64,000 nt of DNA from contig JAWKSZ010000039.1 in NCBI GenBank assembly GCA_041402045.1, positions 9,047 to 73,046 on the forward strand, given 5' to 3'. Shown in pieces: positions 48,396 through 56,603 of this stretch. The stretch comes from JAGQRJ01 sp041402045. Lineage in GTDB: Bacteria; Planctomycetota; J058. The translations under genes were made by a program, and so were the position numbers. Within the stretch, counting starts at the first letter, position 1. Each line of letters opens with the position of its first letter. Below the pieces are notes generated by a model. That model was not told the DNA's origin. It searched no databases and saw only the letters and a list, made by a program, of their open reading frames with translations.

Positions 48396-49901
48396 TCAGC
48401 GGCGGAAGCTCTTGGCGTCGAGCTCGACGCGGGTCAGCAGGTCGTAGAGCGAGGGGCGGGTCATGCCGCTCTGCTTGGCGGCCTGGGCCACGTTGCCCTG
48501 GGTCGACTCGAGCAACCGGCTGGCGAACTCGAGCTCGAGGTCGTGGATCAGGCGGTTGCGCAGCTCGAGCAGCCCGTCCCAGGTCGTGGGGACCACGCGC
48601 TGCACCCGGCCCGAGACCGTGCGCCCGCCGCCGAGGTCGGCGGGCAGGTCCTGGGGCTCGATCTGCCGACCCTGGCAGAACAGGGTCGCGCGGTGGATCG
48701 CGTTCTTGAGCTCGCGCACGTTCCCCGGCCAGTCGTGGCGGCCGAGCAGCGCCAGGGCCCGGGGCCCGATCCCGGTGACCTCGCGGCCGAACTTCTGCGC
48801 GGCCTCCAGGCAGAACGCCTCGGCCAGGGCGCCCACGTCCTCGCGCCGCGCGCGCAGGGGCGGGACGTGGATCGTGACCAGGCTCAGGCGGTAGTAGAGG
48901 TCCTGGCGGAACCCGCCCTGGGCGTCGCGCAGGTCGCGGTGGGTCGCGGCCACCACCCGCACGTCGACCTTGCGCGGGGCGTCCTCGCCCACGCGCTGGA
49001 TCTCGCCGGCCTCGAGCGCGCGCAGGAAGCGCGCCTGGGCCGAGGGCGACATTTCGCCGACCTCGTCCAGGAACAAGGTGCCCCCGTGGGCCGCGGCGAA
49101 GCGCCCGGGGCGGTCCTTGGTCGCGCCGGTGAAGGCGCCCTTCACGTGGCCGAAGAGCTCGCTCTCGAGCAGGTCCCCGGGGAGCGCGGCGCAGTTGAGG
49201 GTCACGAAGGGCTTGGCGGCGCGGTCGCTGCGGTCGTGGACCTCGCGGGCCAGGAGCTCCTTGCCCGTGCCGGTCTCCCCCAGGAGCAGCACCGGCACGT
49301 CGGCGGTCGCCGCGCGGCGCAGGGTCTCCAGCGCGCGCACGAACTCGGGGCTGTCGCCGACCAGGGGCGAGAACCGCGGGGCGCCCTGGAGCTGCTGCTT
49401 CAGGCGCTGGTTCTCCTCGACCAGGCCCTCGCGGCTCGACACGCCCTGCAGCACGTCCTTGAGCAGGGTCGTGAGCGCGACCAGGTGCTGCTCGAGCTCC
49501 TGGGAGAACGCGTCGGGGCGGGTGCTGTCCACGCACACCACCGCCCCGACCTCGTCCCCCGAGAACAGGGGGATCGCCAGGATCGACTGCAGGTTGTAGC
49601 GGTTGACGCTCTCGTGGGAGGCGAGCCCCGCCTGCTCCTGCGCGCGCCCGATCCGCACCGGACGCCCGCCGCTCACGGCCTGGCGGACCACGGTCCGGCT
49701 GGGGCGCATGACCGCGAGGCCCACGTCCTTGCGGTCGAGGTTCCGCGCGGCGCGCACGTCGAGCTGGCCCTCGCGCATGCGCACCACGAACCCGCGCTCG
49801 GCGCCGGTCTCCTCGATCAGGAGGTCGAGGGTGCGCTCGAGCACGCCGTCGACGTCCTGTTGGCAGCTGAGCTCGAACAAGGTCTGGTAGAGGTTGGACA
49901 C
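48396..49901 (-). CDS. GAF-domain sigma-54-dependent transcriptional activator
   Basis: 501 residues from a GTG at 49901. Instead of a receiver, residues 1-160 form a GAF domain (LLIEETGAERGFVVRM, AILAIPLFSGDEVGAVVCVD). The AAA+ domain has GETGTGKE, GAFTGA (GHVKGAFTGATKDR) and LFLDEVGEMS, and a Fis-like helix-turn-helix ends the protein (AQAAKQSGMTRPSLYDLLTR). It should bind a small ligand or be controlled by the kinase encoded 26 bases upstream. TAGGCT ends six bases before the start, so a separate, leaderless transcript is possible. Confidence 0.94.
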   Translation of the reverse strand: MSNLYQTLFELSCQQDVDGVLERTLDLLIEETGAERGFVVRMREGQLDVRAARNLDRKDVGLAVMRPSRTVVRQAVSGGRPVRIGRAQEQAGLASHESVNRYNLQSILAIPLFSGDEVGAVVCVDSTRPDAFSQELEQHLVALTTLLKDVLQGVSSREGLVEENQRLKQQLQGAPRFSPLVGDSPEFVRALETLRRAATADVPVLLLGETGTGKELLAREVHDRSDRAAKPFVTLNCAALPGDLLESELFGHVKGAFTGATKDRPGRFAAAHGGTLFLDEVGEMSPSAQARFLRALEAGEIQRVGEDAPRKVDVRVVAATHRDLRDAQGGFRQDLYYRLSLVTIHVPPLRARREDVGALAEAFCLEAAQKFGREVTGIGPRALALLGRHDWPGNVRELKNAIHRATLFCQGRQIEPQDLPADLGGGRTVSGRVQRVVPTTWDGLLELRNRLIHDLELEFASRLLESTQGNVAQAAKQSGMTRPSLYDLLTRVELDAKSFRR

Positions 49902-49907
49902 GGGGCA

Positions 49908-49913
49908 AGCCTA
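49908..49913 (-). promoter_or_regulatory. -10-like element TAGGCT, leaderless arrangement
   Basis: GCTAGGCTTG on the minus strand ends six bases before the GTG of the GAF activator, in the 26-base gap after the kinase stop. The same layout occurs at 14560 and 25728. The match could be chance in a coupled operon. Confidence 0.3.
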
Positions 49914-49927
49914 GCGCGCCGGGCGCG

Positions 49928-52900
49928 TCAGCGCAGCAAGGGCGCGAGGTCGGGGTCGGAGGCGATCACCGCGGTCAACAGCCGCGAGCGCGCGGCGGCC
50001 TCGACCAGGGCCGCGCGGACGCCGTCCTCGCCCAGCCGCGCGCGGGTCAGGAGCGCGAAGGGGCGCGCGACGCCGGTCAGGCGGTCGCGGGCGTCGGCCT
50101 CGCCCATGCAGGCGCGCACGTAGCTCCCCAGGTCCTGGTCGTCGAGGTCGGGTCCCGCGCGGAAGGCCAGGGCGCGCGCCTGCTCGCGGGCGGCGCGCCC
50201 CGCCGGGCTCTCCGGGCGCAGGGCCTCGGCGGAGCGCAGCAGCGCCAGCGCGCGCAGCCCGGGGAGCGCCGCGTCCGGGCCAGGCTCGAGCTCCAGCGTG
50301 GCCAGGCTCAGCAGGGCGTTGGGGACCTCGACCGATCCCGGGCGAGCGGCGCAGCCGAGGAGCGCGACCCGGATCGCCTCGCGCTGCCGACCGAGGCGGG
50401 CCAGGCTCCGCGCGGTCAGGCTCCAGGCTTGGGGGGTCAAGGGTGCGCGCTCCAGCAGCCCCACGTCCGCCGGGCGCTCGAGGTAGGGCGTCGCGAAGCG
50501 CACCGCCTCGGCGTAGCGACCGAGGGAGAGGCACAGGCTGAGGCCGGCCTCGACGAGGCGCGGCAGGACCTCGGGGCTGGGCTCGAGGGTGGACAGCTCC
50601 TCGAAGGCGCGGGTGGCCTCGCGCTCGAGGTCCGGCTCCAGGGTCCCTCGTTGACGCACCGCGTCCTCCGCCACGAGGGCCACGTTCAGCGCGTGGTCCA
50701 CCCCCAGGTCCTGGAGCTGGGGACCCTCGGCCAGGACTCGCGCCAGCTCGAGGGCCAGGCGGCGATACCCCATGGAGGTCGGCTCCAGGCCTCGCGGCGT
50801 GCTGCGCTGACGCGCGTAGCCCCAGGCGATCTTGCCGAACAGCGCCTCCAGCGGGGTGTAGCGCAGGGCCTCGAACCGGCGCCGCGCGGGGCCGCGGCCC
50901 TCACGCGCGACCAGCGCCCGCGCGGCCCCGAGGCAGGCCTCGCGGTCGAGGGCCAGGAGTCCCAGCCACGCGGTCCACACCTCGCGCTGCCCCTCGAGCC
51001 CCGGGAGCTCGGGGGGAGGGTGCGCGATCAGATCGGCGCTCGCATTGCGCGGGGCGTAGCTCAGCCCCAAGCGCCGGGCCAGGTCGTGGCGTGCGCTCAA
51101 CAGCGCCTGGAACCACCAGCGCCGCGCCTCGACCGCGGGGGACGGCGGCGCTCCGCGCGCCGCGTGGCTCAGCTCCACGGGGTCCTCGGCGTCGAAGGCC
51201 GCGCGGCCGGGGTCGTCTTCGCCCAGGTCCAGGCCGACCTCCGCCAGCTCCAGGCTCGCGGCGCGGGAGCCGTAGGCGAGGCGCAGCCCTCGACCCAGGG
51301 GCAGCGCCGCGGGGAGCTCGAGGACCTGCGGGGCGCCCTCCCCGCTGAGCTGCACCCGCAGCAGGTCGACGTCGCGCTCGAGGGTCAGGACCCCAGCGTC
51401 GGGGGCGGCCAGAGGGACCTGGGCCAGGAGCGCGCCGGCGAGGGAGAGCTCGAGGCCGTCGCGGGTGACCTCGGCGCGCACGCGCTCCTGCCCCGCGCCG
51501 TCCACCAGCGCCAGGAGCGGGCCGCCCTCCCCCGCGAGGCGCCGGTAGCGCAGCGTGGCGCGCAGGCGCGCGCCGACCGTCGGCGGCGCCGTCGCCAGCG
51601 CCGGGAGGTCCGTGGCCGCGGGGACGCCGCGCACCCGCAGCGCCTCGACCCGGTAGGCTCCCTCGGCGGCGATCAGCAGGACCCCGGCGCCGTCGCGCGG
51701 GGGCACGGGTCCGGGCGCGTCGGTCAAGGGCTGGTCGTCGAAGCTCGCGCGCGACTCGCTGAAGGGGGCGTAGCGCAGGGTGTGGCTGGCGTGGTCGGGG
51801 AGCACCGCGAGCGGCAGCGACCCGACGCAGCGCACCTGGCGCCCGCGCCCGTCGAAGCGCGCCTCGAGGCCCTCGAGCTCGAGCAGGAGCACGTCCTGGT
51901 CGACGGCCCGCGGGTCCGCTGCCTCGTCCCGCGCGAAGCGCAGGTCTCCCTCGGGGTCGCGCCAGCGGGCGGCGCCCACCCGGTAGACGGTGCTGTCGTG
52001 GTCGTTCGGCGCGTAGACCCGCACCCCGCCGGGGACGACCCCGACCAGCGGGGCGGGGTCGTCGACCAGCCGCAGGGGGTCCAGGGAGTGGAGCCGCAGC
52101 GCGTCGACGAGGGTCGCGCTGTAGTCGACCTCGACGCGGCCGGCGCCGAGGTCGCGGACCTGCCCCTGGAACAGCGCCGCGCGGGCGTCGGGGTCCAGGG
52201 GCGTGACCCGGCGCCCGGCGCGGTCCCAGGCCCCGGGCGGGTGCAACGTCGGGGCCGCGTCCGCGCCCAGGGCCCAGGTGTGGGTCGCGAGCTCCGGGGG
52301 AGCGGGCGCTGCGGGGCCTGGCTCCGGGGCGGGGGCGCGGCGCACCCAGGCGCCGACGGCGAGCACCGCCAGGGCGACGACCGCCGCGGTCGGCGCGATC
52401 TGCAGCCACAGCGGCGTCGCGCGCGGGGCCGGCGCGGCGGGGCGTGGGCGCCCGGGGAGTCGGCGTGAGGGCCCGCGGGCGACGTGCTCCAGGCGCTGGG
52501 CCAGCTCGGCGGCGGTCGGGCGCGCCGCGGGGTCGGGGTCCAGGCAGCGCAGGCAGAGCGCGTCGAGCTCGACGGGGATCGTGGCGTCGACGCTGCGCGG
52601 TCCCTGGATCGGCGCGCTCATGTCGGTCAGCGCGCCGAGGCCGCGCTCGCGGTCCCGCGGCCCGCGGCCCGCGAGCAGGCGGTAGAGGATCGCGCCCAGG
52701 CTCCACACGTCGGCGGCGGGCCCGGCGCGGCGTGGGTCCTCGGCCTGCTCCGGCGCCATGTAGTCCAGGGTGCCCAGGAGCACGCCGGTGCGGGTCAGGC
52801 GCACGTCGTCGGCGCCCAGGGCCAGGCCGAAGTCGCCCACGAGCACCGCGCCGTCGCGGCGCAGGAACAGGTTCGCGGGCTTGAGGTCGCGGTGCACGAC

Positions 52901-53368
52901 GCCGGCCGCGTGGGCGGCGGCCACGCCCCAGGCGGCGTCCCGGACCAGCGCCGCCGCCGCGACCGGCGAGGGGCGCGCCGTGCGCAGGTGCTCCTCCAGG
53001 TCTTGGCCCTCGACCAGCGGCATGGCCAGCCAGGGCCCCTCCGGGCCGACGCCGTGGTCGACGCAGCCGATCAGGTTCGGGTGCGCGAGCCGCCGCAGGG
53101 TGTGCACCTCGCGCAGGAAGCGCTCGGGGTTCTTCTGCGGACGCAGGAGCTTGATCGCCAGGCGCTCGCCGTCGGCGGCGACGGCCTCGACCACCACCCC
53201 CATAGCGCCCTTGCCCAGGAAGCGCTGGACCGCGTACGGCCCGATCCGGGTCAGCCGACGCGCGGCGTCGAAGGTCGGCTCGCGCGACCCCGCGTCGGGG
53301 TCGCTGGCGTCGAGTCCGAACTGCACCACCTCGTCGTCGCCCACGTTCGAAGTCTGGTCGTCGCTCAC
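49928..53368 (-). CDS. Large membrane Ser/Thr protein kinase
   Basis: 1146 residues from a GTG. After an acidic N-terminal 40 residues, the kinase domain (43-305) has LGKGAMGVV, AIKLL, HRDLKPANLF, DFG and GTLDYMAPEQ, all complete. A membrane helix follows (about 336-356, IAPTAAVVALAVLAVGAWV). The large outer part has a strand-rich region (about 380-740, possibly a lectin-like jelly roll, VDGAGQERVRAEVTRDGLEL) and a helical C-terminus. It lies upstream of a GAF-type activator and a phosphatase in the same direction. This arrangement suggests a signal received outside and passed to sigma-54 promoters. Confidence 0.93.
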   Translation of the reverse strand: MSDDQTSNVGDDEVVQFGLDASDPDAGSREPTFDAARRLTRIGPYAVQRFLGKGAMGVVVEAVAADGERLAIKLLRPQKNPERFLREVHTLRRLAHPNLIGCVDHGVGPEGPWLAMPLVEGQDLEEHLRTARPSPVAAAALVRDAAWGVAAAHAAGVVHRDLKPANLFLRRDGAVLVGDFGLALGADDVRLTRTGVLLGTLDYMAPEQAEDPRRAGPAADVWSLGAILYRLLAGRGPRDRERGLGALTDMSAPIQGPRSVDATIPVELDALCLRCLDPDPAARPTAAELAQRLEHVARGPSRRLPGRPRPAAPAPRATPLWLQIAPTAAVVALAVLAVGAWVRRAPAPEPGPAAPAPPELATHTWALGADAAPTLHPPGAWDRAGRRVTPLDPDARAALFQGQVRDLGAGRVEVDYSATLVDALRLHSLDPLRLVDDPAPLVGVVPGGVRVYAPNDHDSTVYRVGAARWRDPEGDLRFARDEAADPRAVDQDVLLLELEGLEARFDGRGRQVRCVGSLPLAVLPDHASHTLRYAPFSESRASFDDQPLTDAPGPVPPRDGAGVLLIAAEGAYRVEALRVRGVPAATDLPALATAPPTVGARLRATLRYRRLAGEGGPLLALVDGAGQERVRAEVTRDGLELSLAGALLAQVPLAAPDAGVLTLERDVDLLRVQLSGEGAPQVLELPAALPLGRGLRLAYGSRAASLELAEVGLDLGEDDPGRAAFDAEDPVELSHAARGAPPSPAVEARRWWFQALLSARHDLARRLGLSYAPRNASADLIAHPPPELPGLEGQREVWTAWLGLLALDREACLGAARALVAREGRGPARRRFEALRYTPLEALFGKIAWGYARQRSTPRGLEPTSMGYRRLALELARVLAEGPQLQDLGVDHALNVALVAEDAVRQRGTLEPDLEREATRAFEELSTLEPSPEVLPRLVEAGLSLCLSLGRYAEAVRFATPYLERPADVGLLERAPLTPQAWSLTARSLARLGRQREAIRVALLGCAARPGSVEVPNALLSLATLELEPGPDAALPGLRALALLRSAEALRPESPAGRAAREQARALAFRAGPDLDDQDLGSYVRACMGEADARDRLTGVARPFALLTRARLGEDGVRAALVEAAARSRLLTAVIASDPDLAPLLR

Positions 53369-53586
53369 AGCCCGCGCAAAACAATCCGCGCTCCAGCCCT
53401 ACACGCAGCGTTGGCCTCCCTGGCGGTGTCGGTGCGCCCGACGCGGGTCTGTCGGGACCGCCAACGCTCGGCTCTGGCGTAACGGGTTAGGGGCGGCCTC
53501 GGGCTTGCACAGGGGATCGTCGAGCGCACCGAGGTGCTCGGGACGCTCGGGTCTTTGCTTCTTCAACCTTTCCAATCCTTCCCTCT

Positions 53587-53624
53587 CTCGCGAGGCGCCG
53601 GGCACGTGCACGGCGCCTCGCGAG
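53587..53624. other. Perfect 14-bp hairpin
   Basis: CTCGCGAGGCGCCG and CGGCGCCTCGCGAG enclose the ten-base loop GGCACGTGCA, itself containing GCACGTGC. It lies between divergent genes, so it is more likely an operator or repeat than a terminator. Confidence 0.5.
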
Positions 53625-53696
53625 CTTTGTACGGGTCCCGTGCCCGTGAGGCTGTGGGTAAACCCCGTTCACGCTCTGGGGCGGAAGAAGAAGGGA

Positions 53697-53855
53697 ACCG
53701 CCAAGGCCGCCAAGAGCGCCAAGGCTCCGCCCTGCCGACCCCTCCCCCTGGTTGGGAAGTGAGGCAGCAGCAGGACGTCGGTTCAAGTCGTGTCTCTTAC
53801 CTGCGCGAGGTGACCGAATCAGCGGAGCCTTGGCGTCCTTGGCGTCCTTGGCGGT
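53697..53855. repeat. Inverted-repeat element 3 (159 bp)
   Basis: Arms 53697-53730 and 53822-53855 match at 31 of 34 positions and are the same family as elements 1, 2 and 4 (ACCGCCAAGG to GGCTCCGC). The centre is unrelated to elements 1 and 2 at a glance. Confidence 0.8.
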
Positions 53856-54108
53856 TTCGATTCCTGGTCCTGCCGGCGCGGTTTCGCAACAGCCTCCCGT
53901 GCCCGTGCCCCGGCCCCTCAGCACCGCCCGCGTGCCGAAGCTCCGGGGGAGGAACACGGAAGACACCGAAGTCCTGCGGTACGTACGCGTGCCTTGTCTA
54001 CACACCTCACACGGAAGCTCCGCGAGGGGAGCAGAGCCCGGTGTCGGTGAGGCCGGCGCTCGGGTGTCGGGGCGGCCGGCGGTCGCACGCCGCCGCAGGG
54101 GTTACACC

Positions 54109-54123
54109 CGGCACGGGGGCTGC
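54109..54123 (+). promoter_or_regulatory. Weak sigma-54-like promoter
   Basis: CGGCACGGGGGCTGC keeps GGCAC and TGC with GG and GC ten bases apart. It is 33 bases before the TTG start of the next gene, a workable distance. The first T of TGG and the first T of TTGC are missing. Confidence 0.25.
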
Positions 54124-54155
54124 GCAGGGTCGCCTACCTCAGGAAGGAAGGCACT

Positions 54156-54740
54156 TTGAAGCGAATACTGTTCAGCGTGACGGTGGCGGCGGCGTTGGCC
54201 CTGACGGGCCTGGTCGAGGCCTGCAGCGGCATGATCAAGCTCCCCGACGGGACCGTGCAGGTGGGCGACTACTTCTACGTCGACACCTCCAAGTACACCG
54301 TCGACAACTCCGACTCGAACAAGGTCCCCAAGACTTCGACCCAGGGGACCGCGGTCGCGACGACGACCAAGCAGCAGACGACCCTGGGTCCGGTGGCGAG
54401 CAAGTCGGTGGACACGTCAGGGCTCACCGGGGCGGCCCTGTCCAGCACGGGGTCGAGCGGCCCGAGCGTGCCCCTGGGCACGATCGCGGTCTACGAGCAG
54501 ATCGACGGGCTGTTCTACTTCGTCGAGTTCGTGACCGAGATCCCCGTGCTGGGCGGCGACGAGGTCCTGGAGGACGAGGTCGTGGAGGAGGTCGTGGAGG
54601 TCCCGCCGCCGCCGCCGCCCCCGCTGTTCGTGCAGGCGCCGGCCAGCGAGGCGTTCACCGTGCGCTCGGTCTCGGAGGACGTGAGCGCGCCGGAAGAGGC
54701 GGCGCCCCTCGAGCTCGAGACGGAGGTGGTGATCTCCTGA
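54156..54740 (+). CDS. Secreted hypothetical protein, TTG start
   Basis: 194 residues from a TTG directly after AGGAAGGAAGG, which decides the start despite the rare codon. A signal peptide (MKRILFSVTVAAALALTGLV) ends near EAC at residues 21-23, possibly a lipobox variant. The mature part is Ser/Thr-rich, then has an aromatic segment (IDGLFYFVEFVTEIPVLG), an acidic stretch (EVLEDEVVEEVVEV) and seven prolines. No family is recognised. A strong hairpin follows the stop. Confidence 0.75.
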   Translation: MKRILFSVTVAAALALTGLVEACSGMIKLPDGTVQVGDYFYVDTSKYTVDNSDSNKVPKTSTQGTAVATTTKQQTTLGPVASKSVDTSGLTGAALSSTGSSGPSVPLGTIAVYEQIDGLFYFVEFVTEIPVLGGDEVLEDEVVEEVVEVPPPPPPPLFVQAPASEAFTVRSVSEDVSAPEEAAPLELETEVVIS

Positions 54741-54746
54741 GCGGAG

Positions 54747-54777
54747 CGCGGCCCGCGGCGTCTCGCCGCGGGCCGCG
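54747..54777 (+). terminator. 13-bp GC-rich hairpin
   Basis: CGCGGCCCGCGGC, loop GTCTC, and GCCGCGGGCCGCG form a perfect stem seven bases after the stop of the 194-residue gene. No T run follows. Confidence 0.6.
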
Positions 54778-54801
54778 CGTGGCTCCTGCGTCCCCGGCTG
54801 C

Positions 54802-54807
54802 TACCCT
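54802..54807 (+). promoter_or_regulatory. -10-like element TACCCT
   Basis: GCTACCCTCGG fits the TAnnnT plus CG form. It lies between the hairpin at 54747-54777 and the ATG at 54863, leaving a 55-base leader. Confidence 0.35.
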
Positions 54808-54862
54808 CGGGGGAGCGGGGCGTCGGCCCTGTGGGGCAGACGGCTCTGGTCAGCGAGGACGC

Positions 54863-56332
54863 ATGCTGCTTCGACTCGGACTGCTGGGGGCGTGCGCGGT
54901 GAGCGTCGCGCTCGGCGCGCCGGAGGTCTACGCCCTGCGCGGGGTGCGCGGGCGGCGCGCCTTCGCGGGTACGCTCTCGGTCGAGGGCGGCGGGTTCCAG
55001 CTCGTGCGGCGCTTCGCCGACGGCGCCGAGGAGCGCTGGCGCGGGCGCGCGCAGGTGCAGCCCGGGAGCCTGGTGCTCCTGCGCGACGACACCCCGACCC
55101 CGCGGACCTACGTCTACCTCGACGACCCCGCGCCGCGCGAGCGCGGCTTCTACCGTCAGCGTGGCGTCGACCACGAGCGCCTGGTGGCGACGGCCGACCT
55201 GCCGGAGGCCGCGCCGCGGCTGGGCTGCGTGCTCCTGGTCGAGGACGAGGGCTGGGGGCGCAAGTCCCTGACCGAGCCCTTGGGGGCGCGGCTCTACGGC
55301 GACCTGTTGCGCAGCGGGGCCTACGCCACGGTGCGCGTGCTCGAGGGCCGCGCCGACGGCAGCGCGCGCTTGGCCGCGACGCTGCGCGAGCTGGCCCGGG
55401 ACCACGACCGCCTCGACGTGTTCCTCTCGATCCACACCACGCACCGCGACGCCGCGCGCTGGCCCGCGCAGCTCGGCGACGAGGTGCGGGGCAAGCTGCG
55501 TCTGGTCTACAGCACGGCCTGCGAGGGCGCGCAGGTCGCGCGGGAGGCCTGGGAGCGCGCCGGGGCCCAGGCGGTCGTCACCCACGTGGGGACCAACAAC
55601 CCGGTGATCGCGCTGCCCTACGTGCTCTCGGAGTGGGTCCGCGGGCGGCCCCTGGGGCAGGCGGTGCGCGCCGGCTACCGCAAGACCGTAGCCCTGGAGC
55701 AGCTCGTGCACGCGCTGCCCCAGGCGGCGAACTTGACCCAGGCCATGATCCCCGCCCGCGAGAGCCAGCCCGTGCTCTCGGGGGACGCCGAGCTGCGGAT
55801 CGCGAGCGGGCGCGCCTACGCGCGCAGCTTCCCGCCGCTGGGCTGCTTCGACCCGCGCACCGGCGCGTTGGGGGTGGCCCTCGAGACCCTCGGCGCCGCG
55901 GGCTACGTCGTCGAGGGCGAGCAGCTCCGCCAGGCGCGGGCGCTGGCCCAGGCGCTGCCCGCGGGCCTCGCCGACGCGGTGCTGTCGATCGAGGCCTTGC
56001 CCGACGGCGCGCGCCTGCGCCTGCGCGAGGCGATCGCGATCACGCTCTACGGCGCCCTCGGGCTGCGCCTCGAGCCCACGACCACCCTCCGCGTGCGCGC
56101 CTGCGACCTCGAGCGCGGCTGGATCGAGCTCGCCGTCGACGGCGTCAGCGGCACCTGGCGTGGGGTCAGCTTCCGCGCCCGCGGCTTCGACCTGCGCCGC
56201 CTGCCCCTCCTGGGCTGGGTCGTCACGGTCAAGACCCGCGCGGCGCCGATTCCGATCCCGGTGGGCGGCAGCGCGCCGGCCCGGGTGCCGGCGGACGTGG
56301 ACGCGGTCTACCGGCCGCTGCCGCGGCGGTAA
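54863..56332 (+). CDS. Secreted hypothetical protein with possible caspase-like H/C pair
   Basis: 489 residues from an ATG at 54863. A signal peptide (MLLRLGLLGACAVSVALGAP) is followed by a region (20-115, RRFADGAEERWRGRAQVQPG) that resembles the N-terminus of the phosphatase-like protein at 47393-48376. The central part has DVFLSIHTTH (H191) and LVYSTACEGAQ (C220), then THVGTNN and EWVRGRPLGQAVRAGY. This is the kind of order seen in caspase/CHAT-fold proteins, but the His-Cys distance is short. The C-terminal third is strand-rich with no known domain. I would not assign an activity. Confidence 0.78.
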   Translation: MLLRLGLLGACAVSVALGAPEVYALRGVRGRRAFAGTLSVEGGGFQLVRRFADGAEERWRGRAQVQPGSLVLLRDDTPTPRTYVYLDDPAPRERGFYRQRGVDHERLVATADLPEAAPRLGCVLLVEDEGWGRKSLTEPLGARLYGDLLRSGAYATVRVLEGRADGSARLAATLRELARDHDRLDVFLSIHTTHRDAARWPAQLGDEVRGKLRLVYSTACEGAQVAREAWERAGAQAVVTHVGTNNPVIALPYVLSEWVRGRPLGQAVRAGYRKTVALEQLVHALPQAANLTQAMIPARESQPVLSGDAELRIASGRAYARSFPPLGCFDPRTGALGVALETLGAAGYVVEGEQLRQARALAQALPAGLADAVLSIEALPDGARLRLREAIAITLYGALGLRLEPTTTLRVRACDLERGWIELAVDGVSGTWRGVSFRARGFDLRRLPLLGWVVTVKTRAAPIPIPVGGSAPARVPADVDAVYRPLPRR

Positions 56333-56394
56333 CGCGACCCGGACCCGGGCGTCCTGCGACGCGCGCAGCGGCCTTCGTGCGGAAGAGAATATGA

Positions 56395-56555
56395 ACCGCC
56401 AAGGACGCCAAGGACGCCAAGGCTCCGCTGAAGGGTCACCTTGCGGACATGAGGATCTACTGAGGCCTCACACGCCGCACTCCAGCCTCAATTCCGCCCT
56501 GCTAGAGGCGAGGCCCAGTGGGCGGAGCCTTGGCGTCCTTGGCGTCCTTGGCGGT
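56395..56555. repeat. Inverted-repeat element 4 (161 bp, perfect 34-bp arms)
   Basis: Arms 56395-56428 and 56522-56555 are exact reverse complements (ACCGCCAAGGACGCCAAGG to GGCTCCGC). The element lies between convergent genes, in a 271-base gap without other features. The centre differs from the other copies. Confidence 0.82.
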
Positions 56556-56603
56556 TCATCCGTTCATCCGTCTTCCAACGAGCACGCGGCGCGTTCTCGG
56601 GGG

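Larger units (their letters stand above)
53369..54155. other. Divergent intergenic region with hairpin and repeat element 3
   Basis: 787 bases without a gene. It holds a hairpin (53587-53624), repeat element 3 (53697-53855), and flanks that are themselves partly inverted copies (GTGCCCGTGAGGCTGTGGG near 53640; the reverse of CACGGGCACGGGAGGCTGTT near 53895). A CACGGAAGACACCGAAG half repeat is at 53955-53971, and a sigma-54-like site is at 54109. Confidence 0.6.

Noticed and set aside
53399..53611. A 70-codon minus-strand frame before the large kinase
   Set aside because: No ribosome site, biased composition and it spans the hairpin at 53587; not supported.
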